Position numbers and translations under genes: made by a program. This document shows, one piece after another, positions 27,351 through 39,519 of a stretch of 64,000 nt of DNA. The DNA comes from an uncultured Sphingomonadaceae bacterium (GTDB lineage Bacteria > Pseudomonadota > Alphaproteobacteria > Sphingomonadales > Sphingomonadaceae), in contig CAIQHF010000024.1 in NCBI GenBank assembly GCA_903871605.1, positions 124,001 through 188,000 on the forward strand, given 5' to 3'. Within the stretch, counting starts at the first letter, position 1, and the number at the start of each line of letters is the position of its first letter. The notes below the pieces were generated by a model. The model was not told the DNA's origin and searched no databases. It was given only the letters and a program-made list of their open reading frames with translations.

Positions 27351-27488
27351 GTCGTCCCGGCGAAAGCCGGGACCCATCGACGGCGGCGCGTTCGCGGGTG
27401 GGCAAAGCGCAGCTAGGGCGCCCCCATCTCCCGTCGCGTCCACTAGCGACGTTCCGCAACCATGGATCCCGGCTTTCGCCGGGACGAC
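27351..27488. repeat. Intergenic palindromic repeat, family 2 (copy d)
   Basis: Arms GTCGTCCCGGCGAAAGCCGG and exact complement (22 bp) about 95 bp apart, each arm also a CCCGGC/GCCGGG hairpin. Lies between the convergent acyl-CoA dehydrogenase and FadJ-like genes. The left side (27290-27335, GGGGAGGGGACCGCCGGCGAAGCCGG) is a fragment of family 3, so two repeat types abut here. Confidence 0.85.
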
Positions 27489-27512
27489 GGAAGGGGGCGC
27501 GCGCCTGTCCGC

Positions 27513-29558
27513 TCAGCCCGTAAAGCGCTGGCCCTTCGCCGCCTTGTCGGCGAGCAGCGTCGAGAGGCGATGCCCCGCCATCCGCGGCGCATGCTTCTCG
27601 AGCCCCGCCACCACCGTATCGAGCCCGATCGTGTCCGCCCAGAACATCGGGCCGCCGGTCCAGGCCGGCCAGCCATAGCCGTTGAGCCAGACGATATCGA
27701 TGTCGGAGGCGCGCTGCGCCATCTTCTCCTCGAGGATCAGCGCGCCCTCGTTGACCATCGGATAGAGCAGCCGCTCCAATATCTCCTGGGAATCGATCTC
27801 GCGCTGCGCGACGCCCTGCTTGGCGGCGAAGTCGCGGATCAGCTGCTCGACCTTGGCCGAGGGCGTGCGGTTCCGCTTCTCGTCATAGTCGTAGAAGCCG
27901 TGGCCGTTCTTCTGGCCGCGCAGGCCCGCCTCGCAGAGCGCATCGCGGAAATTCTCGGCGCCGTTCGACGTGGCTGGGTCCCAGCCGATGTCGAGGCCGG
28001 CCAGGTCCGACATCTGAAACGGTCCCATCGGGAAGCCGAAATCGAGCAGCACCTGATCGACCTGCGCGGGCGTCGCGCCCTCCATCACCAGCGCATTGGC
28101 CTCGCGCTGGCGCGGCGTCAGCATGCGGTTGCCGATGAAGCCGTCGCACACGCCCGCGACCACCGCGACCTTCTTGATCGTCTTGGACAGCGCCATGCAG
28201 GTCGCCAGCACCGACGGCGCGGTCTTCGCGCCGCGCACGATCTCGAGCAGCTTCATCACGTTAGCGGGCGAGAAGAAATGCAGCCCGATCACCGATTCGG
28301 GGCGCCGGGTCGCCGCGGCGATCTCGTCGATGTCGAGATAGGAGGTGTTCGATGCCAGGATCGCGCCTTGCTTGACGATGTCGTCGAGCTTGCCGAACAC
28401 CTCCTTCTTGATCGCCATCAGCTCGAAAACTGCTTCGATGACGAGGTCGCAGTCGGCGAGGTCGGCGTAGGAGAGGGTGGGGGTGAGCAGCCCGGTCGCC
28501 TTCTCGACCTGCTCGGGCGTCATCCGGCCCTTCTGCGCGGTCGCCTCGTAATTCTTGCGGATGATCGCGACGCCGCGATCGAGCGCGGCCTGCTCGCGCT
28601 CGACGATCGTCACCGGAATGCCCGCGGAGAGGAAGTTCATCGCGATCCCGCCACCCATCGTCCCGGCGCCGAGGATGCCGACCGTCTTGATGGGAATGAG
28701 CGGCGTGTCCTTCGGGATGTCGTCGATCTTGGAGGCAGCGCGCTCGGCGAAGAAGATATGGCGCAGCGCCTGGCTCTGCGTGCCGGTGACGAGCTTGAAG
28801 AACAGCGCGCGCTCCTTCGCCACCCCGTCTTCGAAGGGCAGCGTGGTCGCCGCCTCGACCGCCTGGATGCACGCCTCGGGCGCCTCATACCCCTTGAGGC
28901 GACGGGCATTCTGCGCGCGGAACCGATCGAACACGCCGGGATCGGCCGTGGCCGTCGCCTTGCTCGCGATCGGATGCTCGGGCTTGGCGGCAACCTCGTT
29001 CGCAAAGGCGATCGCGTCGGCCTCGAGGCTGGTTTCGCCGACGATGCGGTCGACAAGCCCGATCGCCTGCGCGCGGCCCGCGGCGATCGGATCGCCCGAG
29101 ACGATCATCGCCAACGCCGCCTCGACGCCGACGACGCGGGGCAGTCGCTGCGTCCCGCCCGCACCGGGCAGGATGCCGAGCTTGACCTCGGGCAGCCCCA
29201 GCTTCGCCGACGGCACCGCGACCCGGTAATGGCAGGCGAGCGCGACCTCGAGCCCGCCGCCCAATGCGGTGCCATGGATCGCGGCGACCACCGGCTTGGT
29301 GCACGCCTCGATGATGTCGACCACCGCGGGCAGCCCGGGTTCGCGCATCGGCGCGTCGAACTCGGTGATGTCGGCGCCCGCGAAGAAGGTGCGCCCCTCG
29401 CCGCGGATCACGACCGCCTTGATGCCGGCATCGGCGTCGGCCGCGCCGATCGCTTGGACCAGCCCTTGCCGCACGTCGATGCTCAGTGCGTTGACCGGCG
29501 GGTTGTTGGACAGCACGACGAGCACGTCGCCTTCGCGGCGGGTGGTGATGACGGCCAT
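27513..29558 (-). CDS. fadJ: 3-hydroxyacyl-CoA dehydrogenase/enoyl-CoA hydratase (FadJ-like multifunctional enzyme)
   Basis: 681-residue beta-oxidation enzyme. N-terminal enoyl-CoA hydratase/isomerase domain (about 1-190: [41 protein letters not shown]) and an NAD-dependent 3-hydroxyacyl-CoA dehydrogenase part starting at [13 protein letters not shown] (about 290), with the [13 protein letters not shown] and GFIGNR motifs. It hydrates trans-2-enoyl-CoA and oxidises the 3-hydroxy product. ATG 29558 has AGGAG 5 nt upstream; a longer frame to 29666 is unlikely. The thiolase at 37224 could complete the cycle. Shares a divergent promoter region with the acyl-CoA ligase. Confidence 0.94.
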   Translation of the reverse strand: MAVITTRREGDVLVVLSNNPPVNALSIDVRQGLVQAIGAADADAGIKAVVIRGEGRTFFAGADITEFDAPMREPGLPAVVDIIEACTKPVVAAIHGTALGGGLEVALACHYRVAVPSAKLGLPEVKLGILPGAGGTQRLPRVVGVEAALAMIVSGDPIAAGRAQAIGLVDRIVGETSLEADAIAFANEVAAKPEHPIASKATATADPGVFDRFRAQNARRLKGYEAPEACIQAVEAATTLPFEDGVAKERALFFKLVTGTQSQALRHIFFAERAASKIDDIPKDTPLIPIKTVGILGAGTMGGGIAMNFLSAGIPVTIVEREQAALDRGVAIIRKNYEATAQKGRMTPEQVEKATGLLTPTLSYADLADCDLVIEAVFELMAIKKEVFGKLDDIVKQGAILASNTSYLDIDEIAAATRRPESVIGLHFFSPANVMKLLEIVRGAKTAPSVLATCMALSKTIKKVAVVAGVCDGFIGNRMLTPRQREANALVMEGATPAQVDQVLLDFGFPMGPFQMSDLAGLDIGWDPATSNGAENFRDALCEAGLRGQKNGHGFYDYDEKRNRTPSAKVEQLIRDFAAKQGVAQREIDSQEILERLLYPMVNEGALILEEKMAQRASDIDIVWLNGYGWPAWTGGPMFWADTIGLDTVVAGLEKHAPRMAGHRLSTLLADKAAKGQRFTG

Positions 29559-29589
29559 GCGGTCTCCTATCGGGTTGGTCTGCGTACCG

Positions 29590-29602
29590 TACCGGACTTT
29601 CG
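29590..29602 (+). promoter_or_regulatory. Shared 13-bp motif, copy 2 (between fadJ-like gene and acyl-CoA ligase)
   Basis: TACCGGACTTTCG in the 157-bp divergent region, 32 bp upstream of the fadJ-like start and 114 bp upstream of the ligase start. It is preceded directly by another TACCG (29585-29589), so the site may be doubled. See copy 1 at 25947. Confidence 0.45.
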
Positions 29603-29715
29603 AGCGGCCAATACGACACATTATCGCTACGGTCGTTTCATACGGCTTGAGGCCGCGTTGAATCAAGAATATCGTTCGGCGTAAATCTACACCGGCAAAC
29701 CGGGTTTAGGATTGG

Positions 29716-31479
<1,764 letters not shown>

Positions 31480-31480
31480 G

Positions 31481-31654
31481 CCCTCTCCCTTGAGAGAGAG
31501 GGTTGGGCGAGGGTGGCCGACATCTGAAGTGGGACGCGCCGGCTGCGCCGTCGCTCCCCCTCACCCCAACCAGCATCGGGTGAACAACGGCCCGCGTCGT
31601 TCAGGTCATGCCGGGGGCATGACCGGCCCGATGCTCCCCGCCGGGGAGAGGGGG
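31481..31654. repeat. Intergenic repeat, family 3 (copy a)
   Basis: Begins CCCTCTCCCTTGAGAGAGAGGG and ends CTCCCCGCCGGGGAGAGGG; the ends can pair and each forms its own hairpin. The middle holds GGTTGGGCGAGGGTGG and CCTCACCCCAACC, a second inverted pair. It sits between convergent acyl-CoA ligase and thioesterase genes. Copy b is at 50522. Confidence 0.8.
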
Positions 31655-31673
31655 TAAGGATCGATCGCTCCAG

Positions 31674-32468
31674 CTATCCGAACAGCGCCACGCTCTGCAT
31701 GCCGCGCGCGATCGCCGTGCCGTCGCGGTTCCAGATCGCCATCGATTGGCTGGAGAACCCATCGCGCGCATGTTCGGCGGTCGAGCGCAGCAGCCACCAA
31801 TGGTCGCGCGTCTCGGGCGTGGCGGTGAGCAGGTTGAGCAGCCAGGTCATCGAGCTCACCGGCCTGGGCTCGCGCGTCAGCCGGATCGCGGCGGGGGGCA
31901 GCGCGTCGGCGATCGCGATCAGCTCGGTGATCGGATCGAGCCCCTCGGGCCGGGCGAGACGCACCCACATCAGCAGATCGGCGCGCGACCGGCCGTCGAG
32001 CCTGATCATGCGATGCTCGAAATTGTGGAAGAAGGCGGGAACGGCCGGCGGCTTGGGCATTTCGGGCATGGTAGCGGGATCGGGCAGGTCGGCGGGCGAG
32101 CCTGCATCCTGATGGTCGATCGCCGACTCGCGTTCCGCGGCGAACAGGAAGGTCGCCCGCAAGCCGATTCCGCCGTCCTCGCCCGCGACTTGCGCATCGA
32201 CGAAACTCGCCGAGCGGCCGCGGCGCAGGATGGTCGCCGAGGCGTCAACCTTGCCCGAGAGCGGCCCGACGAACGCGATCTGCGCCGAGCGCAGCGCGGG
32301 CAGGTCGACCGCCAGACCGCGCGCGGCGGTCAGCGCGAGCGCGGCGCTCACCCCACCATAGGCGGTGCGGCCCTGCAGCCAGTTGTCGGGCAGCGTCGCC
32401 GACAGCCCGCCATCGCGGCGCTCGGCGTGCGCGAGCAGCTCGCCGACGCTGGTCGCGGCGACGCTCAC
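31674..32468 (-). CDS. Acyl-CoA thioesterase family protein (TesB-like double hotdog)
   Basis: 264 residues with the double-hotdog pattern of the acyl-CoA thioesterase family: N-terminal hotdog with [17 protein letters not shown]-terminal hotdog with [23 protein letters not shown]. It should hydrolyse acyl-CoA to free acid and CoA. The start is GTG 32468, which overlaps the upstream SDR stop (GTGA). It is the last gene of the leftward APH-SDR-SDR-thioesterase set. Confidence 0.87.
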   Translation of the reverse strand: MSVAATSVGELLAHAERRDGGLSATLPDNWLQGRTAYGGVSAALALTAARGLAVDLPALRSAQIAFVGPLSGKVDASATILRRGRSASFVDAQVAGEDGGIGLRATFLFAAERESAIDHQDAGSPADLPDPATMPEMPKPPAVPAFFHNFEHRMIRLDGRSRADLLMWVRLARPEGLDPITELIAIADALPPAAIRLTREPRPVSSMTWLLNLLTATPETRDHWWLLRSTAEHARDGFSSQSMAIWNRDGTAIARGMQSVALFG

Positions 32469-33271
32469 CAGGTCGATCCCTTGCCCGGGCGCCGCGCCGT
32501 CGGGTGCGAGGAGGCGAGGCCGCCGTCGACCACCATCGCATGGCCGTTGACGTAGCTTGCTGCGTCCGAGACGAGGAACAGCGCGGCGGCCGCGATCTCC
32601 TCGGGCTCGCCGCCGCGCAGCGTCGGGTTGAGCTGGCCGATCTTGTCCTCGTGACCCGCGGCGCGTGCCTGATCATAGGCGAATTTGGTCATGCCGGTCT
32701 CGATCAGCCCGGGGCAGATCGCGTTGACGCGTACCCCCGTGCCGGCGAGCTGCTGCGCGGCGGTCTGGACGAGGTTGATCACCCCCGCCTTCGACGCCGA
32801 ATATTGCGCCGGCCCCGCCCCCGAGCGAAGCCCCGCGACCGACGCGGTGGCGAGGATCGCGCCGCCGCCGCGCTTCTCGATCGCGGGGGCGGCATATTTG
32901 ACCGCGAGGAACGGTCCGATCAGGTTGACGCGCAGCGTCTCGGCCCAGACCGCGGCATCGGCGTCGAAATAGCCGCCCATCACGCCGCCGGTGATGCCGG
33001 CATTGGCATAGAAGATGTCGAGCCCGCCAAACGCATCGACCGCGCGCTGGACGAGCTCGGCGACCTGCCGCTCGTCGCCCGCGTCGCCGCGCACGGCCTC
33101 GGCGGTGCCGCCGTCGTGGCGGATCGCGGCGACGGTCTCGTCGACCGCCTCGTCGCGATCGAACGCGACCACCGCGGCGCCCTCGCGCGCGAAGAGCCTG
33201 GCGGTGGCGCGTCCGATCCCCGAGGCGGCACCGGTGACGATCGCGACCTTGCCCTGCAAAACGCCGCTCAT
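32465..33271 (-). CDS. SDR family NAD(P)-dependent oxidoreductase
   Basis: 268-residue classical short-chain dehydrogenase. Cofactor motif TGAASGIG (residues 14-21), NAG in YANAGITGG, catalytic Ser/Tyr/Lys in ATASVAGL and YSASKAG, and [12 protein letters not shown]. An Asp (FDRDEAVDE) after the second strand favours NAD over NADP. Start ATG 33271 overlaps the stop of the second SDR gene. Probably oxidises a hydroxyacyl-CoA or alcohol in the acyl-CoA pathway; substrate unknown. Confidence 0.92.
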   Translation of the reverse strand: MSGVLQGKVAIVTGAASGIGRATARLFAREGAAVVAFDRDEAVDETVAAIRHDGGTAEAVRGDAGDERQVAELVQRAVDAFGGLDIFYANAGITGGVMGGYFDADAAVWAETLRVNLIGPFLAVKYAAPAIEKRGGGAILATASVAGLRSGAGPAQYSASKAGVINLVQTAAQQLAGTGVRVNAICPGLIETGMTKFAYDQARAAGHEDKIGQLNPTLRGGEPEEIAAAALFLVSDAASYVNGHAMVVDGGLASSHPTARRPGKGSTW

Positions 33272-34032
33272 ATCGTGGCACCCCCGTCGACGACGATCAT
33301 CTGCCCGGTGACATAGGCCGCCGCGGCCGAGCCCAAGAACACCGCGGCGCCGGCGATCTCGCGCGCCTCGCCGATCCGGCGCATCGGCGTCATCCGATTG
33401 ACGCTCTCCTCGGCCTTGGGATTCTCCCACAGCGCCTTGGCGAAATCGGTGCGGATCAGCCCGGGGGCGATCGCGTTGACGCGGACGTTGTGCGCGCCAT
33501 TCTCGACCGCATAGTTGCGCACCAGCTGGAAGTCGGCGGCCTTGGAGACGTTGTAGGCGCCGATCGTCGGCGAGCCGCGCAACCCCCCGATCGACGAGAC
33601 GAGGATGATCGCACCATCTTTGCGCGCCACCATCTCGGGCAGCACCATCTGGATCAGCCAGTGGCTGGAGAGGATGTTGTTGTCGAGGATCTTGCGGAAT
33701 TGCTCGTCGCTGATCCCGTTCATCGAGCCATAATAGGGATTGCTCGCGGCGTTGCAGACGAGGATGTCGATCTGCCCCCATTTGGCGCGCGTGCCGTCGA
33801 TCAGCGCCTGCAGCGCCTCCTTGGACGAGATGCTCGCGGGGATGACGATCGCGCGCTCGTCGCCATATTTCGCGTTGATGCCGTCGGCGACGTCCTGACA
33901 TGCCTCCGCCTTGCGGCTCGAGATCACCACTTTCGCGCCTTGCGCCGCATATTCCTCGGCGATCGCGCGGCCGATGCCTTTCGACGAGCCGGTGATGACG
34001 GCGACCTTGCCGGTCAGATCGAACAGCGACAT
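33268..34032 (-). CDS. SDR family oxidoreductase
   Basis: 254-residue classical short-chain dehydrogenase with [15 protein letters not shown] at the cofactor site, Arg/Lys after the second strand (SSRKAEA) suggesting NADP(H), CNAASNP in place of NNAG, catalytic YNVSKAA and a C-terminal [10 protein letters not shown]. It lies 18 nt after the APH-type kinase gene and overlaps the next SDR gene by ATGA. Role inferred: a reductase or dehydrogenase step on the same acyl chain. Confidence 0.92.
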   Translation of the reverse strand: MSLFDLTGKVAVITGSSKGIGRAIAEEYAAQGAKVVISSRKAEACQDVADGINAKYGDERAIVIPASISSKEALQALIDGTRAKWGQIDILVCNAASNPYYGSMNGISDEQFRKILDNNILSSHWLIQMVLPEMVARKDGAIILVSSIGGLRGSPTIGAYNVSKAADFQLVRNYAVENGAHNVRVNAIAPGLIRTDFAKALWENPKAEESVNRMTPMRRIGEAREIAGAAVFLGSAAAAYVTGQMIVVDGGATI

Positions 34033-34050
34033 TGTGTCTTCTCCTAGAAA

Positions 34051-35091
34051 TCAGGCGGGTGCGCCGGCCTTGCGTGCGAAACCCCAGGCGGCGGCGGCGA
34101 GCATCGGCACGCGCTTGGCCATCTCGGTTGCCTTGGCGCTCGAGGCATTGCCCTCGCGCGCGCGCTTCTTGATGCCCTGGACGATGCCGAGCAGCCGGAA
34201 GAGGTTGTAGGCGAAATACCAGTCGAGATCGGGGACGCCGTCGCGCCCGGTGCGCGCGCAATAGCGCTGCGTGATCTCGTCGAGCGTCGGGATGCCGAGC
34301 GCGGGCAGGTCGAGCCCGCCGATCGAGGCATTCTGCTCGCCCGATCGCATCATCCAGTTCATCGCGAGATAGGCGAAGTCGGCGAGCGGATCGCCCAGCG
34401 TCGACAATTCCCAGTCGAGCACCGCGGCGACGCGCGGCGCGTCGGGGGCATAGATGAGATTGTCGATGCGGTAGTCGCCGTGGATGATCGAGACGCGATC
34501 CTGCACGGGCAGCGTCGCGGGCAGCCACGCGATCAATTTTTCGACCTCGGGCAGATCGTCGGTCTGCGCGGCGCGATATTGCTTGGTCCAGCGTCGTACC
34601 TGGCGTTCGAAATAATTGCCGGGCGGGCCGTAGTCGCCAAGACCCACGGCGTCGGGATCGATCGCATGCAGATCGGCCAGGCGATCGACCATCGCCTCGT
34701 AGACCGCGCGGCGCTCGGCCGGCATGGCGTCGGGCAGCGCGCCGTCCCAGAAGGTGCGGCCCTCGACCATCTCCATCACGTAGAAGGCCGATCCGATCAC
34801 GCCGTCGTCCTCGCACAGCGCATAGGGGCGGGCGACGGGGAAGCCGGTCGGATGCAGCGCGGCGATCAGCCGATATTCGCGGTCGACCGCGTGCGCCGAG
34901 GGCAGCAGCGGGCCGGACGGCTTGCGGCGCAGCACATAGGCGCCGCTCGCCGCGGTCAGCCTGTAGGTCGGGTTGGACTGGCCGCCGGGGAACTTCTCGG
35001 CATCGACCGGCCCGGCAAAGCCATCGACATGCGCCGCGAGCCACGTCGCCAGTCGTGCGCAATCGATGTCGGGGGCGGGGCTGGGGGCCAT
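34051..35091 (-). CDS. APH-family phosphotransferase (ACAD10/11 kinase-like)
   Basis: 346-residue protein of the aminoglycoside phosphotransferase fold. It has [12 protein letters not shown] (nucleotide loop), VLRRKPSG with the ATP Lys, catalytic [10 protein letters not shown] (about 202-211) and the metal-binding [13 protein letters not shown]. This is the subgroup fused to acyl-CoA dehydrogenase in animal ACAD10/11 and acting as 4-hydroxyacyl-CoA kinase in the bacterial levulinate (Lva) pathway, not an antibiotic-resistance enzyme. First gene of the leftward kinase-SDR-SDR-thioesterase operon; the regulator at 35253 is divergent. Confidence 0.9.
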   Translation of the reverse strand: MAPSPAPDIDCARLATWLAAHVDGFAGPVDAEKFPGGQSNPTYRLTAASGAYVLRRKPSGPLLPSAHAVDREYRLIAALHPTGFPVARPYALCEDDGVIGSAFYVMEMVEGRTFWDGALPDAMPAERRAVYEAMVDRLADLHAIDPDAVGLGDYGPPGNYFERQVRRWTKQYRAAQTDDLPEVEKLIAWLPATLPVQDRVSIIHGDYRIDNLIYAPDAPRVAAVLDWELSTLGDPLADFAYLAMNWMMRSGEQNASIGGLDLPALGIPTLDEITQRYCARTGRDGVPDLDWYFAYNLFRLLGIVQGIKKRAREGNASSAKATEMAKRVPMLAAAAWGFARKAGAPA

Positions 35092-35252
35092 CTCTCATCC
35101 TGCGTCGCGCGGCGTACGCGCCGCTTGTCGACATCGTGCTATCCGATACCCGATATTCCGACAATGCCGAACCGACGCCGTCCACGTCCATACCTGGCGT
35201 TTGATCGACACCTGTGGCGCTCGGCCGGTCGCTGAGGCATAACCCGTCCGAC

Positions 35253-36518
35253 ATGCCCGAGCCGACCCCGTCCGCCGCCGCCGCGATCGCGCCCCGCCGT
35301 ACCGAACGCGGCTCGGCGCGATTCGAGCGCAAACGCGAGCTGATCCTCGACGCGGCGACCGCGCTGATCAACCAGCGAGGGGTCAAGGGAATGACCTTCC
35401 TCGAGGTCGCGCAGAGCGTGAACCTTAACACCACGAGCGTGACCTATTATTTCCGCCTCAAGGAGCAGCTTGCCGCCGCGGTGTTCGAACATGCGATCGA
35501 GCGGCTCGAGGCGATGGCGCGCGAGGCGGGGGCCGAGCCGGACCCGCAGGCGCGCGTGGCGCGCTATCTCCAGCTTCATTTCGATCTGCACCGCCGCGTG
35601 CTCAAGCGCGAGGAGCGGCCGATCGCGACGCTGTCCGACATCCGCGCGCTCGACGAGACGGTGCGCGTCCCGCTCGAGAAACATTATCAGGCGGTGTTCC
35701 GGCTGATCCGCGGGTTCTTCGGGCCATTCGGCGCGGACGCGGCGCGCAAGGCGTTGCTCACCGCGCGGACGCACATGCTGACCGAGGTGACCTTCTGGCT
35801 GCCGATCTGGGTCAATCGCTATTCGACCAGCGACTTCGATCGCGTCCGCGCGCGCCTGTTCGAGTTGCTCGCGCACGGCATCGCGCCGGCGGGTGCGGCA
35901 TGGGCGCCCGATCTGATCGCCGATCTCGATGCGCCCTATGACGCCGCCGCCGACGGCACCGGCCCCGCCTTCCTGCGCGCCGCCACGCGGCTGATCAACG
36001 AGCGTGGCTATCGCGGCGCCTCGGTCGATCGCATCGTCGCCGAATTGAAGGTCACCAAGGGCAGCTTCTATCATCATCTCGACGCCAAGGACGACCTGGT
36101 GCTCGAATGTTTCCGGCGCAGCTATGGTCGCGTCTCGCGCGCGCAGCGCCTCGCCGACGAGACCGGCGGCGACCAGTGGCACCGCCTCTCCTCGTCGATC
36201 GCGACCTTGCTCGACGTGCAGTTCGCGGGCGACTGGCCGTTGCTGCGCACCACCGCGCTGCAGGCGCTGCCCGCCGAGCTGCGTCAGGATGTGGTCGAGC
36301 GATCAAACCGGATGGCGCTGCGCTTCGCCGGCACGCTGGTCGACGGGATCAGCGAGGGATCGATCCGCCCGATCGATCCGATGATCGCCAGCCAGGTCGT
36401 GATGGCGACGCTCAATGCCGCCTATGATCTGCGCCGCTGGGCCTCGGCGCTGCCCCGCGACCGCGCGGTTGCGCTCTATGCCTCGACGTTGGCGCGCGGA
36501 TTGTTCGACGAGGGGTAA
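35253..36518 (+). CDS. Tandem-domain TetR/AcrR family regulator (two HTH domains in one chain)
   Basis: 421 residues containing two TetR repressors in series. The first HTH is about residues 33-80 ([42 protein letters not shown]); the second about 230-280 ([41 protein letters not shown]). Each is followed by an all-helical ligand/dimer domain. TetR proteins normally work as dimers of about 200 residues, so this may act as an intramolecular pseudo-dimer. ATG 35253 chosen over 35214. It faces away from the APH-kinase operon and probably controls the acyl-CoA genes. Confidence 0.9.
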   Translation: MPEPTPSAAAAIAPRRTERGSARFERKRELILDAATALINQRGVKGMTFLEVAQSVNLNTTSVTYYFRLKEQLAAAVFEHAIERLEAMAREAGAEPDPQARVARYLQLHFDLHRRVLKREERPIATLSDIRALDETVRVPLEKHYQAVFRLIRGFFGPFGADAARKALLTARTHMLTEVTFWLPIWVNRYSTSDFDRVRARLFELLAHGIAPAGAAWAPDLIADLDAPYDAAADGTGPAFLRAATRLINERGYRGASVDRIVAELKVTKGSFYHHLDAKDDLVLECFRRSYGRVSRAQRLADETGGDQWHRLSSSIATLLDVQFAGDWPLLRTTALQALPAELRQDVVERSNRMALRFAGTLVDGISEGSIRPIDPMIASQVVMATLNAAYDLRRWASALPRDRAVALYASTLARGLFDEG

Positions 36519-36537
36519 GATGGCTATCAGGCGCATC

Positions 36538-36615
36538 GTGCTCCTGCGTAGGCAGGAGCCCAGGGTTGCAGGCGCCGCGCCCGCTTCACCTAGGCTCCTG
36601 CCTACGCAGGAGCAC
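36538..36615. repeat. Intergenic palindromic repeat, family 1 (copy b)
   Basis: Perfect 23-bp arms (GTGCTCCTGCGTAGGCAGGA and on) enclose a loop rich in GC; 78 bp in all. Placed between the same-strand TetR and MaoC genes. The arms differ from copy c by compensating changes (TA for AA and its complement), which points to selection for pairing. Confidence 0.9.
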
Positions 36616-36649
36616 AAGCGGTCCGTGGTCGGGTGAACGCGGCCGAGCA

Positions 36650-36662
36650 TACCGCATTTTCG
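36650..36662 (+). promoter_or_regulatory. Shared 13-bp motif, copy 3 (upstream of MaoC gene)
   Basis: TACCGCATTTTCG, 78 bp before the MaoC start. It begins an inverted TACC-N16-GGTA (36650-36673) that ends in a perfect palindrome GTGGTACCAC (36668-36677). See copies at 25947 and 29590. Confidence 0.45.
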
Positions 36663-36739
36663 TTTTCGTGGTACCACCCTCTTGCGGCGGCACGGCCAAG
36701 ATCGCTACATGCCTGCCAAACAGAAAGGAAGGCCGCCCC

Positions 36740-37195
36740 ATGGAGCCCGTTTCGCCGGCTGATCTGCCGCAGCAGATCGGCCAAACCTTCCGTTCGGAAT
36801 GGCTGCGCGTCGATCAGCCGATGATCGATCGGTTTGCCGCCGCGACCGGCGATCACCAGTTCATCCATGTCGATCCGGTGCGCGCCGCCGCGACCCCGTT
36901 CGGCGGTACGATCGCGCACGGTTTCCTGTTGCTGTCGCTGTTGCCCACGCTCGACGAGCAGACGCCGCGCCCGCCGATCGCGGGGCTCAAGATGGGGATC
37001 AACTACGGCTTCGAGCGCATCCGCTTCGTTCATCCGGTGCGTTCGGGCAGCCGCATCCGCGCCGCGTTCACGCTGACCGCGATCGAGGAGAAGCGCCCCG
37101 ACCGATACCAGCAGACGATCGACGTCGCGGTCGAGATCGAAGGCATCGACAAACCCGCGCTCACCGCCGTCTGGATCGGCCAATTCCTCGTCTGA
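36740..37195 (+). CDS. MaoC-family dehydratase
   Basis: 151-residue single-hotdog (R)-specific enoyl-CoA hydratase-like protein. The catalytic Asp38 and His43 lie in the hydratase-2 motif around [10 protein letters not shown], followed by [16 protein letters not shown]. It likely hydrates a 2-enoyl-CoA to the (R)-3-hydroxy form or the reverse. ATG 36740 has AAAGGAAGG about 7 nt upstream. The thiolase gene starts 28 nt later on the same strand. Confidence 0.9.
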   Translation: MEPVSPADLPQQIGQTFRSEWLRVDQPMIDRFAAATGDHQFIHVDPVRAAATPFGGTIAHGFLLLSLLPTLDEQTPRPPIAGLKMGINYGFERIRFVHPVRSGSRIRAAFTLTAIEEKRPDRYQQTIDVAVEIEGIDKPALTAVWIGQFLV

Positions 37196-37223
37196 TCGAT
37201 CTTACCGCAAAGGACATCCCGCC

Positions 37224-38396
37224 ATGCGCGACGCCGTCATCGTCTCCACCGCCCGCACCCCGATCGGCCGCGCCTATCGCGGCGCGTTCAACGCCACGCC
37301 CTCGCCGACGCTCGCCGCCCACGCAATCCGCGCCGCGGTCGAACGCGCGCGGATCGATCCGGCCGAAGTCGATGATTGCGTGATCGGCGCCGCGCTCCAG
37401 CAGGGGGTCCAGCATACGATCGGGCGCACCGCCGCGCTCCGCGCGGGCCTGCCGACGAGCGTGGCGGGCATGTCGATCGACCGCCAATGCGCCTCTGGCC
37501 TGATGGCGATCGCGACCGCCGCCAAGCAGGTGATCGTCGACCGGATGGACGTCGTGGTCGCGGGCGGCGTCGAGTCGATCTCGCTGGTGCAGACCCCGCA
37601 GATGCGCGTCGCCCCCGATCCCGAGCTGCTCGCGATGGTCCCCGACATCTACATGCCGATGCTGCAGACCGCCGAGGTCGTCGCCAAGCGCTACGGCATC
37701 GGTCGCGATCGGCAGGACGCCTACGGGCTGCGCTCGCAGCAGCTGACCGCCAGGGCGCAGGCGGCGGGCGCGTTCGACGACGAGATCATCCCCGTCTCCG
37801 CGACGATGGCGGTGACCGACAAGGCGACGGGCGAGACCTCGAAGAAGGAGGTCACGCTCGCCAAGGACGAGGGCAATCGGCCCGACACCAGCGCCGAGGG
37901 TCTCGCCGCGCTCAAGACCGTCGTCGAGGGCGGGGTGATCACCGCGGGCAATGCTTCGCAGCTTTCGGATGGCGCGTCGGCCTGCGTGGTGATGGACGCC
38001 GCGCTCGCCGCGCAGCGCGGGCTGATGCCGCTGGGCCGCTATGTCGGCATGGCGGTGGCCGGCACCGATCCCGACGAGATGGGGATCGGCCCGGTGTTCG
38101 CGGTGCCCAAGCGGCTCGAGCGCTTCGGGCTCAAGATGGACGACATCGGGCTGTGGGAGCTCAACGAGGCGTTCGCGGTGCAGGTGCTCTACTGCCAGGA
38201 TCGGCTCGGCATCCCCGATGACCGGCTCAATGTCGACGGCGGCGCGATCTCGATCGGGCACCCCTACGGCATGTCGGGTGCGCGGATGGTCGGCCATGCG
38301 CTGCTCGCGGGCAAGAAGCGCGGTGTCCGCCATGTCGTCGTGACGATGTGCATCGGCGGCGGAATGGGCGCGGCGGGGCTGTTCGAGGTGCTCTGA
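37224..38396 (+). CDS. Acetyl-CoA C-acyltransferase (thiolase)
   Basis: 390-residue thiolase that cleaves 3-ketoacyl-CoA with CoA (or condenses acetyl-CoA). Nucleophile Cys92 in RQCASGLMA, His346 in IGHPYGMSG and Cys376 in [18 protein letters not shown] is the family's CoA-site motif. Degradative thiolase is favoured by neighbours (ACAD, FadJ-like, ligase), though no multienzyme FadA/FadB pair is adjacent. A repeat and a convergent gene follow. Confidence 0.93.
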   Translation: MRDAVIVSTARTPIGRAYRGAFNATPSPTLAAHAIRAAVERARIDPAEVDDCVIGAALQQGVQHTIGRTAALRAGLPTSVAGMSIDRQCASGLMAIATAAKQVIVDRMDVVVAGGVESISLVQTPQMRVAPDPELLAMVPDIYMPMLQTAEVVAKRYGIGRDRQDAYGLRSQQLTARAQAAGAFDDEIIPVSATMAVTDKATGETSKKEVTLAKDEGNRPDTSAEGLAALKTVVEGGVITAGNASQLSDGASACVVMDAALAAQRGLMPLGRYVGMAVAGTDPDEMGIGPVFAVPKRLERFGLKMDDIGLWELNEAFAVQVLYCQDRLGIPDDRLNVDGGAISIGHPYGMSGARMVGHALLAGKKRGVRHVVVTMCIGGGMGAAGLFEVL

Positions 38397-38414
38397 GCGG
38401 TGACGTATCCCGCC

Positions 38415-38502
38415 CGTTCGTCCTGCGTTTGTCGAACGACCGTTTTTTCTTTTCGAAAGGCAGAAGGACGAGAACGGTGCTTCGACAGGCTCAGCACGAA
38501 CG
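38415..38502. repeat. Intergenic palindromic repeat, family 4 (copy a)
   Basis: Ends CGTTCGTCCTG and CAGCACGAACG pair as an inverted repeat; inside are TTGTCGAA and TTCGACAGGC. An A/T run (CGTTTTTTCTTTTCG) fills the centre. Lies between the convergent thiolase and thioesterase genes. Copy b is at 53041. Confidence 0.75.
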
Positions 38503-38545
38503 CAGAAGCGCCGATCGCATCGCGGGCCTTGCCGGTCCGGCGCGC

Positions 38546-39433
38546 CTAGCGCGCGCGGCGGCGGATCAGCCCTTCCTGCGCGATGCTCGCGACCAGCCGG
38601 CCGTCGCGGCTGAAGATCTGCCCGCGGTTGAAGCCGCGCGCATGGCCCGACCAGGGACTATCGGTGACGTAGAGCATCCATTCGTCGGCACGGAAGGGCT
38701 CGTGCAGCCAGACCGCATGATCGAGGCTCGCTGTAATCATCTCGTCCCTGATCACGCTGACGCCGTGCGGCAGCAGCGACGTCCCGAGCAGCATCAGATC
38801 GGAGGCATAAGCGAGCACTGCGCGGTGCAGGTCGGGGTCATCGCCGAGCGGCGCCACCGCGCGGAACCAGCCTGCCGCGAAGGGCGGCCGCTGTTCGGGG
38901 CGCAGCGGCGATCGCGGATCGATCGATCGCATCTCGATCGGCCGGGGGCGCAGCATGAAGTGGACGAAGTCGGCGGGCAGTTCGGCGCGGTCGCGTTCGA
39001 GCAGCACGCGATCGGACATCAGCGTCTCGGGCGGCGGCGCGTCGGGCATCGCCGACTGATGCGCCATTCCCTCCTCGGGCAGCTGGAACGAGGCGGCCAT
39101 GTTGAGGATCGGCTCGCCCTTCTGCATCGCGATGATCCGGCGCGTGGCGAAGCTGCGCCCCTCGAAATCGCGCACGACGCGATAGACGATCGGCAGCTGC
39201 TCGTCGCCGGGGCGCATGAAATAGGCGTGCAGCGAATGCGCGACGCGGCCGCCGCCGACCGAACGCATCGCCGCGACCAGCGCCTGCGCGATCACCTGGC
39301 CACCGAATACGCGGCCCCTGCCGCCGGGCAGACGGGGCCCGCGATAGAGATCGGTGTCGATCGTCTCGATGTCGAGCAGCGTCCGCAATCCCGCGACGAG
39401 CGCTTCGGGCGTCGGCTCGGCCTCAAAATCCAT
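38546..39433 (-). CDS. tesB: Acyl-CoA thioesterase II
   Basis: 295-residue TesB-type double-hotdog thioesterase that hydrolyses medium and long acyl-CoA. YRGPRLPGGRGRVFGGQVIAQAL and VHSLHAYFMRPGDEQLPIVY are distinctive of TesB, and the length matches E. coli TesB (286). Divergent from the quinone oxidoreductase gene with 86 bp between them. With the enzyme at 31674 it is the second acyl-CoA thioesterase of this region. Confidence 0.93.
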   Translation of the reverse strand: MDFEAEPTPEALVAGLRTLLDIETIDTDLYRGPRLPGGRGRVFGGQVIAQALVAAMRSVGGGRVAHSLHAYFMRPGDEQLPIVYRVVRDFEGRSFATRRIIAMQKGEPILNMAASFQLPEEGMAHQSAMPDAPPPETLMSDRVLLERDRAELPADFVHFMLRPRPIEMRSIDPRSPLRPEQRPPFAAGWFRAVAPLGDDPDLHRAVLAYASDLMLLGTSLLPHGVSVIRDEMITASLDHAVWLHEPFRADEWMLYVTDSPWSGHARGFNRGQIFSRDGRLVASIAQEGLIRRRAR

Positions 39434-39519
39434 GATCGGTTTTCTCTTCGTCGTCGGTTGCCGGATGGTGCCTGTGCGAAGGGCGGCCGGAAAGCAATCA
39501 CGTTACGGGAGAAGATGCG

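Noticed and set aside
34051-35091. Aminoglycoside resistance gene
   Set aside because: It has the APH fold, but its motifs and neighbours match ACAD10/11-type kinases, not resistance enzymes.
32465-35434. A 989-codon frame that could be read as a large fused SDR protein
   Set aside because: Only the last 268 codons are SDR-like; the rest is out-of-frame read-through of the second SDR and APH genes. ATG 33271 with an ATGA overlap gives a normal-length protein.
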